This document shows, piece by piece, positions 1 through 11,330 of a stretch of DNA of 64,000 bases. Origin of the DNA: Paramecium sonneborni (lineage: Eukaryota > Ciliophora > Oligohymenophorea > Peniculida > Parameciidae). Under the pieces are notes generated by a model. That model saw only the letters and a program-made list of their open reading frames with translations. It did not search any database and had not been told where the DNA came from. The first letter of the stretch is position 1. Each line of letters opens with the position of its first letter. The position numbers and the translations under genes were made by a program. Location of the stretch: positions 388,919 to 452,918 of the forward strand of contig CAJJDN010000044.1 in NCBI GenBank assembly GCA_905182985.1. The letters are read 5' to 3'.

Positions 1-470
1 GGGTTTTCTGTTGTTTTTTATGTTGGGTTTTCTGTTGTTTTATCTGTTGGTTTTTCTTTTGTTTTTTATGTGGGGTTTTCTGTTGTTTTTTATGTAGGGT
101 TTTCTGTTGTTTTATCTGTTGGCTTTTCTGTTGTTTTTTATGTAGAGTTTTCTGTAGTTTTTTATGTAGGGTTTTCTGTTGTTTTTTTTGTAGGGTTTTC
201 TGTTGTATTTTATGTAGGGTTTTCTGTGGTTTTTTATGTAGGGTTTTCTGTGGTTTTATCTGAAGGTTTTTCTGTTGTTTTTTATGTTGGCTTTTCTGTC
301 GTTTTTTATGTAGAGTTTTCTGTTGTTTTATCTGTTTGCTTTTCTGTTGTTTTTTATGTAGAGATTTCTGTGGTTTTTTATGTAGGGTTTTCTGTGGTTT
401 TATCTGTTGGTCTTTCTGTTGTTTTTTATGTAGGGTTTTCTGTGGGTTTTTCTTTAGGTTTTTATTATTA
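1..470. repeat. Coding tandem repeat, 24-bp unit
   Basis: About nineteen imperfect 24-bp units encode the Thr/Pro/Gln tail of the minus-strand gene. Units differ mainly at the third codon (TAA Gln or GAT Asp) and by single substitutions, and all keep the period a multiple of three, so the reading frame is preserved. The array continues off the left edge. Confidence 0.9.
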
Positions 471-1855
471 TTAACCTACTCTGCCATCTGATGATGCCCC
501 TACTCCATCAGTTTTAACTAAATCCCCTTCAACAGGCTCTTCATCATCTTCAGGAGGAATTTCTAAAGGAACTTTATTTTTTGTTGGCTCTTTATCTTTT
601 TTTTTTTATAAATTTTCATCATTTTGATCATCATCATTTATCTAATTTTGATTTTTACCTTTATTTTCTTATTTTGAATCTTCACTGTCTTTAATATTGC
701 TACCACTAGCTTCTACTTCTATTTGTGTTTCGTCATTAACAGTACATTCCTCAGGTTCATCATAATCATTTTGATGATCTGAATCTGGTCCAAAATCTCT
801 CTCTATAATAATATCTCTTTCTTTTTTTTTATTTACTTCAAAATCTTAATTTTAATTTTCTTCACCATCATCTTCTGTAATTTAATTACTATCTGGACTA
901 GGCTCTATCTCAATTCCATCCTCTTCTGAAAATTCATCTTGTGAAGTATTATCGTCTATTCCCTCTTACTATTCTTCACTCATATTCTTTGGTGAATCAT
1001 CTTCTTCTCCTTGTGGACAAACTTCATCATCATTATAAAAAATAGGTTAAGGGCCTTGTGGTTCATACTTTTATGAAATAATTTTAGGAAGTTCCTGTTA
1101 AGTGATTGATGAACCTTAGTTTGAGCGATATTCTTATTCATAATTCTGTGGTTTATTGTTTTCATGTTAATTATCGAAATGCTAATTATTATTTCTGTAT
1201 TAAGTTGCTTAACATTCTCTTTTTTTCATTTATAAATCTTATATTTTCTGCCTTAATCTCTCAGGTTATTAATATGAAGAGCATTCATTTAAATTTCTAT
1301 TTATTTAATACTTCATATTCTCTAAATAATCGATAATTTTATTTGCCATTGCAATTCGCTCCCTAGAATCTACAGTATTTTAAAATTATCGCATATATTC
1401 TACGCATTAATCTAGATTTCCTCTTGCCCATTAATGATTTAATTAAGCAAGTGACATATCTAATAATGAATTTGAGAGGCTTCCTGTTATTTATAAGAAC
1501 ATTTCTAAATAATTCGAGATCCTTACTTTATTATTATGCATCATCAATATACTTAGCTTTGTCAACTAATCGAACAATTTAGTCAATAATTGTTAAATCC
1601 TTTTATAATTAATCCTTATGTTCAATAATATCTGCCCATTTTGATAACTCTATGATTGTGTAATCATAAAATTCAAATCCCATTTAGCAAGTAAACTTAT
1701 TTGTATTAATATCATCAACTTCCTGAAAACTCAAGCCTTGTGATAAATACTGATGGAATACTTCTCTCTCGAGTTTTAAACTGTTAAGAATTCATTTCTA
1801 CTTCAATTGCATTAACTATTGCAATTACCAGAAGTGTTAAGAAGACTTTATTCAT
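1..1855 (-). CDS. Secreted acidic protein with Thr/Pro/Gln repeat tail (3' end off window)
   Basis: No family recognised. The start at 1855 gives a clear signal peptide (MNKVFLTLLVIAIVNA). Next come about 200 residues with several Cys, then a strongly acidic Asp/Glu/Ser/Gln region. From about residue 445 there is a low-complexity tail of eight-residue units of the type PTQKTTEN or PTDKTTEN that continues past position 1. TAA and TAG must be read as Gln. Two introns, 1723-1750 (28 nt, CAG end) and 1505-1526 (22 nt), restore one frame from the start codon to the window edge. The Thr-rich tail on a secreted protein suggests a surface or mucin-like, possibly O-glycosylated, protein; that is inference. 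At least 601 residues lie in the window. The long plus-strand open frame over the repeat is its antisense shadow. Confidence 0.8.
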
Positions 1856-2023
1856 CTGATATCTATCCGTTTTTAAATAAAATATTAAAAAAAAATATGA
1901 ATTAGAAAATAGAATTAGATAGCTCCAAAATCTGATAAGCCTTTCAGTTTAAAAAAATTAAACAGTTCCATAAAGGACAAATGAATTCCTATTTATTTTT
2001 CTTTGAATAAAATACACATTTTA
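827..2023. repeat. Copy 1 of a 1197-bp direct duplication bordering an N
   Basis: Every stretch compared between 827-2023 and 2025-3221 is identical (offset 1198), with one N at 2024 between the copies. Copy 1 runs left into the full repeat-tail gene; copy 2 runs right into unique sequence. That is what two overlapping contig ends joined by an N would look like, so it is most likely an assembly artefact and not a biological tandem duplication. Confidence 0.85.
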
Positions 2024-2024
2024 N

Positions 2025-3053
2025 TTTTATTTACTTCAAAATCTTAATTTTAATTTTCTTCACCATCATCTTCTGTAATTTAATTACTATCTGGACTAGG
2101 CTCTATCTCAATTCCATCCTCTTCTGAAAATTCATCTTGTGAAGTATTATCGTCTATTCCCTCTTACTATTCTTCACTCATATTCTTTGGTGAATCATCT
2201 TCTTCTCCTTGTGGACAAACTTCATCATCATTATAAAAAATAGGTTAAGGGCCTTGTGGTTCATACTTTTATGAAATAATTTTAGGAAGTTCCTGTTAAG
2301 TGATTGATGAACCTTAGTTTGAGCGATATTCTTATTCATAATTCTGTGGTTTATTGTTTTCATGTTAATTATCGAAATGCTAATTATTATTTCTGTATTA
2401 AGTTGCTTAACATTCTCTTTTTTTCATTTATAAATCTTATATTTTCTGCCTTAATCTCTCAGGTTATTAATATGAAGAGCATTCATTTAAATTTCTATTT
2501 ATTTAATACTTCATATTCTCTAAATAATCGATAATTTTATTTGCCATTGCAATTCGCTCCCTAGAATCTACAGTATTTTAAAATTATCGCATATATTCTA
2601 CGCATTAATCTAGATTTCCTCTTGCCCATTAATGATTTAATTAAGCAAGTGACATATCTAATAATGAATTTGAGAGGCTTCCTGTTATTTATAAGAACAT
2701 TTCTAAATAATTCGAGATCCTTACTTTATTATTATGCATCATCAATATACTTAGCTTTGTCAACTAATCGAACAATTTAGTCAATAATTGTTAAATCCTT
2801 TTATAATTAATCCTTATGTTCAATAATATCTGCCCATTTTGATAACTCTATGATTGTGTAATCATAAAATTCAAATCCCATTTAGCAAGTAAACTTATTT
2901 GTATTAATATCATCAACTTCCTGAAAACTCAAGCCTTGTGATAAATACTGATGGAATACTTCTCTCTCGAGTTTTAAACTGTTAAGAATTCATTTCTACT
3001 TCAATTGCATTAACTATTGCAATTACCAGAAGTGTTAAGAAGACTTTATTCAT
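2025..3053 (-). CDS. Truncated duplicate of the secreted repeat-protein gene (5' part only)
   Basis: Same start codon, signal peptide and both introns (2921-2948 and 2703-2724) as the gene at 1855. It is cut off at the N at 2024 inside the acidic region, before the repeat tail. If the duplication is an assembly artefact this is not a separate gene; in the real chromosome the start would simply be followed by the complete gene. Confidence 0.7.
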
Positions 3054-3221
3054 CTGATATCTATCCGTTTTTAAATAAAATATTAAAAAAAAATATGAAT
3101 TAGAAAATAGAATTAGATAGCTCCAAAATCTGATAAGCCTTTCAGTTTAAAAAAATTAAACAGTTCCATAAAGGACAAATGAATTCCTATTTATTTTTCT
3201 TTGAATAAAATACACATTTTA
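2025..3221. repeat. Copy 2 of the 1197-bp direct duplication
   Basis: Second copy, starting just after the N at 2024. It ends where unique flanking sequence begins at 3222. See copy 1. Confidence 0.85.
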
Positions 3222-4388
3222 TAGCCATTATAAAATGATTAAGAAGAGATCAAATAATTTGCTGTGTAATTAGAAATAAAGATTTCTTTATATTGTTGTC
3301 TGTTTAATTTCTTGCTTTTATAATAAATCAAATCATTATTACTTAATTTACACAATTTTAATTAAAATTTTAATGTTCTTTAGTAAATAAAAAAGCCAAT
3401 CTATGATTATCTAAATCTATTAAATAAATCTTGTTTTGTTACAAAATCTTACATGTATAACGAATGTTTAACCCCAACATATATATTTAAAGTAAAATAT
3501 ATATCCTTAAACTTCAATTTCAATCTTTCAAATGAAAATAAATTAAGTAGGCTTATTTTGTATTTCATTTTCTTTTAAATAATTTATTTTGCCATTTTAA
3601 CATTTTTATTTTTATTTAAATAACTAAAAATTATATTAATTCAAAATTATTTCCTGTCATTTATGTTCCTTAAAGAAAAAGTTAAGTTAATAAAGTATAA
3701 TTTAGTATAGATTTAAATGTTGATATATATTTTTTAATAGTTTATAAGTGATATATATTTGTTTAATTTCGAACTTAGATGACAGTTCAATTATAAATAC
3801 ATTTAGATAACCTAAAAAATGTAAGATATACAAAAATATGTTGAAACTTCTAAAATTTTAAAAAAAAGATCAAAAATTTAACTTATTTACAGAAACATGC
3901 CTAATTTTGAATAACATTATTTATCAAAAGGATATCCTTTGTTTATAATAAGTCTTACATATTTGAAAAGTGCATTTTTATATATTTATCAATTTTTTTA
4001 TTTATTTATTAAAAAAAAAGCATTGCCATTGATGCAATTTAATACTTTCCGACATAAAATAATTATGAATTTATTAAAGTTGTGAATTATTTTTAAAAAG
4101 ATGAGTATTCGATAAAATGCAGCCCTAAGTATTTTGATAAATTTCAATAATTTATGTCTTTTTTTGCTATTCTAAAAAATTGTTTTTTTACTCTTCGAAG
4201 GATGAGTTATTGGAACTTTATTTAAGGAAAAATGGAGTATAAATTAATTGCGATTTATTTATTTAATAGTATTATTATAAATTATGATAATAGTATAGCG
4301 TTTTTAATTGTTTATTAATTAATGAAGACTAGTCGTTTTTATTATTTTACTATGTAATTTTTGTTTTGACAATAACAATAATTATCTT
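3222..4388. other. AT-rich intergenic stretch, no gene seen
   Basis: Very AT-rich with only short chance open frames under the ciliate code. It separates the divergent secreted repeat gene and the trichocyst matrix protein gene, so it probably carries both promoters. No distinctive motif seen. Confidence 0.5.
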
Positions 4389-5514
4389 ATGAAGACAATA
4401 TTTCTCATTGCCTTAATTGCAGTAGCCTTCACAGCAAGAGTATAGGAGAGAAATCTAGCTAAAATTTCAACAGACCTCAAAAAGAGCACATACGGAAGCG
4501 CCTTACTTCACTTAGTCGAACTCCACTCAATGGCTGGAGGTCCAGTTTAAGAGTTGATTGATGCTATTGAAGAGCTTATTAATGATCTTGAAGATGAATT
4601 AGAAGAATTAGAATTCAACTTCTAAGTTAGAACCAATGAGCATAATGCATTAGTTGTTAGCCTTGAATAAGACATCTAAGATGCTGTTATTGGTAATAAT
4701 ATATATAATTTCTTTAGATGTTAATAATACATAAGACACATTAGATAATTTATTGTTCCCAAGAAGATAATAACTCTAAGTGAGAATTGAATAAATTTAA
4801 GAAAACCAAGAAGCAAACAGATAGAACTATGACGAAGCAGTATTAGTAAGAGAATAAGAACATGAAGATTTTGAATTCTAAGTTGCTGAATTGAATGATG
4901 CAACAGCTGCTGTTGATGATGCTCTTGCTCTTCTTGAAACCCTCACAAATCCATCACTTCTTTAAGTTAAAAGATTCTAAAATTCATTGAAAAATATTGA
5001 AGCTAAGATTAAGTCAAGATCCAAGATGGCTCCAATGATCAAAGCTCTTATTTCTTTAGCATCAAACTAAAACTTTTCTGACTAAGGAATTATTGGTCAA
5101 ATTGTTGATGCCCTCAATGAATTCAGAAATGCAGTTGTTGACTCAATCAATGCTTAAACAGCTGCTGAAGCTTAAGCTTAAGCTGATCATGAGGAATATC
5201 TTGAATAATTAGATAGTGAATATGCTGAATTCTAAAGATAAATTAACAGAGTCAATGTTGATTTGACAGCTACTAATGGTAATTATATAATAATATGAAA
5301 AATAGAAAAGATTGATCAAATGACTGAATTCAGAGACCAAAGAGATGCTGACAGAAAATAATACACTGCAGAATTAGAATTGGAAAACAACACCTATGCA
5401 GAAGAAACCGATACCTACACCAACTTAAAGAATGAATTCACCAGAGAACTTGGAATCAGCGAATAAGCTTTATCTGTTGTCTAAAGCGCTGATTTCTCAA
5501 ACATCTAAGTTTGA
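4389..5514 (+). CDS. Trichocyst matrix protein precursor
   Basis: Structural protein of the crystalline core of trichocysts, the secretory organelles discharged by Paramecium. 357 residues. The start gives a signal peptide (MKTIFLIALIAVAFTARV) followed by an acidic, Gln/Glu/Leu-rich, mostly helical sequence with few aromatics and no Cys, and regular heptad-like stretches such as ELINDLEDELEELEF. Two introns, 4693-4717 and 5279-5305, both GTA...TAG. Codon use favours C-ending and GAA/AAG codons more than neighbouring genes, as expected for high expression. Known members of the family are made as precursors and cleaved into two 15-20 kDa chains; the cleavage site is not placed here. The family call is firm; the subfamily is not assigned. 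Confidence 0.92.
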
Positions 5515-5865
5515 TAAGAATGAATTATTCAGGTTTCTTCTTATTCAACCATAATTTTTTTTTCTATTTCCTTCTTATTTGGGATATTAAATTGTTTTGG
5601 GCCAATCTATCTATATAAAATAATAAAAGTTCTTTATAAGCTTTATAAAACTAATAAATCTATTAAATTGTTAAAATTATCATCAATTGAATAATTCGAA
5701 ATTTTTTTTAAACTCATCATTTTTATATGAATTATGATCGTTATATATTGCTTTTAAGAAAAAAAATTCGAATTGATTGTGTATAATTTATAGTATTCTT
5801 TTCTTTTGGTAAGATTAGTTTAGGTATGGATTTCCTTAATTAAATTTTATTCTTTTAATATTAAT
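5515..5865. other. Intergenic spacer
   Basis: AT-rich spacer between the trichocyst matrix protein gene and the MORN gene, both on plus. No open frame or motif of note. Confidence 0.5.
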
Positions 5866-7193
5866 ATGTCAGAAATAAAGAGTGCTTTGTAATCAAATAT
5901 CGTTCATATCTTAGAAAACAAGCCTGCAAAGAATATAGAAGGTTTTAGATAGTAACAATTAGAAGTATTTAGTTTAATTGAAAATAGAGTAGAAGAAAAC
6001 TTATAGAAGAATTCAAATAACTCTATATATATGATGAAAAAGGAAATTTAAGAGGAGATTGCAAAATAAAGAAGTTTGTTGATGGAAGTAGATATGAAGG
6101 ATAGCTTTCAAATGATAAAAGAAGCGGTAAAAAAAATAATTTGATCTAGATTAGGTTATGGAATATATTACTATAATAATGGTGACATCTATTTAGGTGA
6201 ATGGTTTGATGATAAATTTAATGGTTCAGGACACTATTTATTTGCAAACGGTATAAGCGCTAATAAACTTAGGTGAAAGATATTCAGGAGTATTATCAGA
6301 AGGTTTGAAACATGGGCACGGTAAATATTATTATCTAAATGGAAATACTTATGATGGAGATTGGTAAAATGACAAAAAGCATGGAAAAGGAAGATATGTT
6401 TATTACAGCACAGATGAATATTATGATGGAGATTGGAGAGAAGGTGAAAGACATGGAAAAGGAGAGGCTGGTTATGCATATGGAGATGTGTATGTTGGAG
6501 ACTTTAAGAAGAATGAAAGAAATGGTTTTGGAATAATGAAATTTAATGATGGAGCAAGAGTAGAAGGGAATTGGGTAAATGGATAACTGTGTGGGTAAGC
6601 TAAAATGCAATATCCAAATGGAGACACTTACGAAGGAGAATGGGATAGGAATTAAAAGAATGGAGATGGTGTTTATACAATGTGCAATGGATAATCAATA
6701 TATAAGGGGTAATTTAGGAATGATTTGTGGAATGGTTTAGGAATTTTGCAGTATGAAAATGGAGATCACTATAAAGGATATTTTAGAGATGGAAAGAAGG
6801 ATGGTGAAGGAGAATTTAAATATGCTTCATCTAGAGATACTTACACAGGGTAGTTTAGAAAAGATTAAAGAACAGGTTAGGGCGTGATGCTCTATGCAAA
6901 TGGAGATAGATATGAAGGAGAATGGTTGGCAGACAAAAAACATGGTAGAGGTAAGTATATACATGCTCTCACTGATGATATATATGATGGTGAATGGGTT
7001 TAAGATTAAAAACATGGTAAAGGATAATATATTTTTGGGTAATTATTTGATTTAAACAATTAGAAATGGTGATTAGTATGTCGGAGATTGGTTATAGGAT
7101 AAAATGCACGGAAAGGGTAAATTTATAACAAAAGAAGGCACAGTATATGCTGGGGAATTCAAAAATCATAGATATATTGGATCAGTTAATTGA
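5866..7193 (+). CDS. MORN-repeat protein
   Basis: 409 residues, nearly all of it MORN repeats (YxGxWxxGxxxGxG type). Examples are [32 protein letters not shown] and [16 protein letters not shown]; at least thirteen repeats can be counted after a short helical N-terminus. MORN repeats bind phospholipids or act as rigid scaffolds; in ciliates and apicomplexans such proteins are common in cilia and the cortex. Four introns (5965-5987, 6127-6154, 6251-6272, 7039-7063) give one exact frame ending in TGA. No kinase or SET domain is attached, so the specific partner cannot be named. Confidence 0.9.
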
Positions 7194-7322
7194 TGACACT
7201 TATTTTTAATATAAAGTTGTTAATTTTTCTACCATTTATAGAATCAATCTTAATAAATTATTTATTTTTTAATCTATCCTTATTTTATATTATAATTTAT
7301 TCGTTAATAAAAATAATTGAAT

Positions 7323-8747
7323 ATGTCTGAATTAGAATAACTTAATTAGTAAAAGTTATAGATTCAATAAAACTAAGAGATGCTATCTAATTGGATATCT
7401 TTAAAGAAAAACTTAAGCTCTAAATTTAAAAGTGCTTAAGAAATATTCAAAGCATTGAAAAAAGATGGAAAAGGATCATTAAGCGTTGATGATTTTGAAG
7501 AGTACTCAAAAGGATTAGATTTGTAAATCTTTTTCCTTATTTAAGGTCCTTACTTTTTAAAGATATTGACTTAAATGAAGCTAATTTTGGAAAAATATGG
7601 AAAAATTGGGAATTCAAGTAAAAATAAAACGAGCATAAATTATAAATATTAAACGAAAAACTGTAATTGTTAGCCATTCTGGAGGATAATGAAAAAAATA
7701 GAGAAACAAAGACTAATGTGACATCAAATAATATTGTTTCAAAATTAACAAGCGATTGTGAAACACTGAGTTAATTATAAGAAAAATTAGATACTCTTGT
7801 TGAAGAAGGTTAAAGACAAAAGAGTAAATAAGATGATGATGCGGTTTAAAATGAAGAAGATTATTTTTCTTTTTAGTTATCTAAGAAAAACGAATAAAAG
7901 TCAGAAGAACTTTATGTTAACAGATTACAAAAAAAATCAAATGAGGATTCTGAAGGAAATAAATAAGCTGTTAATAAAATAATTAGAAGCTATATAGAAG
8001 GTCAAACTCATCATTTTAAAAGCATAACTGAATTAAACGGTAATGAACTTCTTTAAAACAGCCTTTCAAATAAGGGTTATTTAGCAAATAGTTCTAAGTC
8101 ATATAAATTATCATACATAAATAAACCCATTAATTACATTTCTCCTCCAAAGGAAATCCATACTGTTCGTGTTCAATCTAAATAAAATTAATAATAATAA
8201 AAAAAATCACCTTATGAAGAAAAATAATAACAAGAAAGAAAAAGCCATAAAATAAGCAGAATGAAAGGCGATCTTAAGTCCTATATATCTTAGTTATTTT
8301 TCCACGAAAAAGAATTTAGATAAAATAATATCTTAAATCGTAGGCCTACATCAGAAGAATTCAGAGGCTTATCTGGATTTATGAATTCTAAACAATGTTC
8401 CAAAAATCAACTACCTTAATTTATAGAACTTTAAGATTCTAATACATAAAAGAGATTTTAAAACATAAGGTTAGAGTATTCTTTATCTTAGACATAAGCT
8501 AGATGATTTTTAAATATAAAGGCTATCTTAAAATACTTATATTACAAAAACTTAGCCAAATTTTAGCCCTGACAAAACTGATAGAAGTTTAAATTAAAAT
8601 GTTCTAATAAATTTGAGCAGCAAATTAAATTCTAAATATTCGCCTGGAAATACTCATAGGCTAAATTTAGAATACTTAAATTAAGAAAGAGTACATTAAA
8701 AACAAAAAATATAAGATAATTTAATTGAATCGGAAGTATTGGAATGA
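7323..8747 (+). CDS. Hypothetical protein with one EF-hand-like loop
   Basis: 459 residues, family not recognised. Residues about 43-60 (KDGKGSLSVDDFEEY) look like a calcium-binding EF-hand loop, though the first acidic ligand position is imperfect. The rest is charged and Gln/Ser/Lys-rich with predicted coiled-coil stretches (QLQEKLDTLVEEG). Two introns: 7523-7545 (AAG end) and a GTT-type intron 8478-8499 needed to avoid a TGA and reach the stop at 8745. Exon sum is a multiple of three. The second intron is the weaker inference because its 5' end is GTTAG. Confidence 0.7.
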
Positions 8748-9938
8748 TATATTTTTAAATAATAATTTTTTAAAGCAAAATATAATTCATAATAAAAAAG
8801 TAAGTTCAATAAACTTTAGATTTTTTTTAGTATCGCACAATTAATAATTAATAGAGTTTCATCAAATCTGAATATTATGGAAAAAAATATCACAAATTCT
8901 CTCAAGATAATTTTAAAATACTGTTATTCTAAATTTTACTCAGAAAAATAAAGTTTTACAAAAAAAACATATCTATTATTATTAAAAATTGAGTAAATTA
9001 AGATGAATTCAAAATGAAAGTTTATGGAAAGAGATGATGGAATTATTCTTAAGAATATTAATTTATGAAAAGGTGTAAAATTGGCTGCTTATCTAACTAT
9101 AAAAAAAATTCAATCAACATTTCTTTTTTTTCACCCTGGTTATAAATTAGCAACTAATTTATAATTTTGGATCAAATTCTTATTTTTCAAAGTCTAATTA
9201 TGTTATTGGATTGAAAAAAAGAAATACCTTTCTTGATATTATGATATTTAACTTGGCTGCTTATCAAATTAAGAAATTTATACTATGGCTTATTAATATC
9301 ATTTAGCTTGATCATTGAAGAGAGAAAGATTTTCAACTTTTAAAGAATTAAAATAGGAAAAAATATAATTAATTTATATAGAACTTAAGTTTAATTCTTT
9401 TAAAATTTGACGGAGTAAAATTATATAAATTTTTAGAATAAATTTTAGAATCGTAATAAAGATTGTTTTTAAGATTCTGATGAAAAACTAAAATACATTT
9501 TAAACTCAAGTCATGTTAAAAATTAATTTAAATTTATTTCAAAATTTGAAGTTAAAGAATAATAACATTTAGTTTAAATCTATATTTATTGATTCCATAT
9601 GCATATAGTTTTGATACTAGAATTAATAGTTAAACTAATATGCTAATATCATATGTTTTGAATATGAAATGAGAAGCCATTTTAAAATTAATTTAGAAAA
9701 GAATAGAAAAATTCTTTCAATGATAAATGAAGAGAAAATTAGAAGTGCTTCATGTCTAATCAACTATTTGAAAGGGGGGAAATGTGTGTAGTGGTTAAGA
9801 TTATAAGAAAATGAGAAAGGTTGAAAAAAAAGAAATAAAAATTAAAAAAAATATTAAAATAAGAGTTTCTAGAAACATCTCTTTTTTTATAATGAAAATT
9901 TATCAAAATTTTAAAACTATTTTTAAATATTTTAATAG
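8748..9938. other. Intergenic stretch, no gene supported
   Basis: About 1.2 kb of AT-rich sequence between two plus-strand genes. It contains a near repeat of ttggctgcttatc at about 9080 and 9250 and a short run of Gs near 9775, but no gene model. A 57-codon open frame near 8878 has non-coding composition and was not called. Confidence 0.45.
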
Positions 9939-11297
9939 ATGTTTTCAGGTGGATTTCGTGGTTTTCCTGGAGGTTTTGGATTTGGTGGTATGGGAGAAGA
10001 GGAAACATCAGGTAGTTAAGGAGAAGTTGATAATAAAACTTTATATGAATTATTGGGAGTGGCTCCTCAAAGTACTACAGATGAAGTTAAAAAGGCATTT
10101 CGTAAGAAAGCTGTAAAGGAGCATCCAGATAAAGGTGGTGATCCTGAGAAAGTATTGAATAATTAAGAAATAATAGTTTAAAAAATTGACAGAAGCATAT
10201 GAAATTCTTTCAAACCCAGAGAAAAAAGATTTATATGATCGTTTTGGAATGGAAGGTGTTAAAAATGGTGGAGGCGGAGGAGATATGGGAGATATCTTTA
10301 GCCACTTTTTTGGTGGAGGTGGAGGTCGTAGAGAATAAGGACCAAAGAAAATGAAAGCTAAGATGAGAGAATAATAAGTGACACTTGAAGAAGTATTTGA
10401 AGGAAAGATGATTCATTTAACTCATAAAAGAAAGAGAGTATGTGAAGGATGTGAAGGTAAAGGTGGTGCAAATGCAAAAACATGTACTACATGTAAAGGA
10501 AGAGGAATGGTGCAAAAATTATAGATGATAGGACCAGGAATGTATTCATAATCTACAGGACCATGTACTGATTGTGGTGGAGATGGGACTATATTCCCAG
10601 AAAAAGATAGATGCAAAAAATGCAAAGGAAATAAAGTAATAGACTAGGAAAAAGTTATTGAAATTCCATTAGAAAGAGGTGTACCTGATGAACATGATTA
10701 TTAATTTTATGGAGAAAGTGATGAATTACCAGGAGTTATGGCAGGAGATCTATATATTAGAATTAAAATTAAGAAGCATGATGTTTATGAAAGAAAAGGT
10801 GCAGATCTTTACATTAATAAAAAAATTACTTTGGTTGAAGCATTAACAGGAACTTAATTTACATTAAAATTCTTAGATGGAACAAATCTACATATTGCAA
10901 CTAAAGCAGGAGAAATAATTTCACCAGGTATTTGATATGTTTTTATAATTATTTAGCATAAATTAAAACTGTAAAAAAGAAAGGTATGCCATGTTATAAA
11001 GATGCTATGAGTGAAGGAGATCTTCATATTAGATTTGAAGTTGAATTCCCTCTTCCTGGACAACTTAAAAATGATCAAATTGAATAATTAAAAAAAGTAA
11101 TTATACATATTTATTTAAAGGTTTTACCTGGTCCTAAATAATAACCAAAACTTGATGCTAAAAAAACATTATATTTAGAAGAATATGATGAAGCTCATGT
11201 AAATTCAAATCCAGAAGGTGGTAAAAAAGATGAAGAAGATGATGATGATGAAAGAGGTGGACATGGAGGATAAAGAGTCTAATGTGCTTAATAATGA
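9939..11297 (+). CDS. DnaJ/Hsp40 class A co-chaperone with CaaX-like end
   Basis: 426 residues. After a Gly/Phe-rich start comes a J domain with the HPD triad (EHPDKGGD, near residue 58), which stimulates Hsp70 ATPase. A G/F linker follows, then four CxxCxGxG-type zinc motifs ([33 protein letters not shown]) and a C-terminal substrate-binding domain with an acidic DEEDDDD tail. It ends GGQRVQCAQQ. The last four residues form a farnesylation-like box, as in DNAJA proteins, and exist only because TAA codes Gln. Introns 10152-10176, 10928-10956 and 11097-11120. The last is 24 nt with no stop in frame, so retention would simply add eight residues. Confidence 0.93.
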
Positions 11298-11330
11298 AAT
11301 AAAATGTTATATGAAAATTTATTAATTATT

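Noticed and set aside
70..474. Plus-strand open frame of 134 codons rich in Val/Phe/Gly
   Set aside because: It is the antisense of the Thr/Pro/Gln repeat; the minus-strand gene has a signal peptide, introns and a much longer frame.
1106..2534. Repeated plus-strand ORFs at 1106 and 2304
   Set aside because: Antisense shadows in the duplicated block of the secreted repeat-protein gene.
7797..7982. Plus-strand open frame in the EF-hand-like gene
   Set aside because: Alternate frame of a longer spliced gene; appears only with the standard code.
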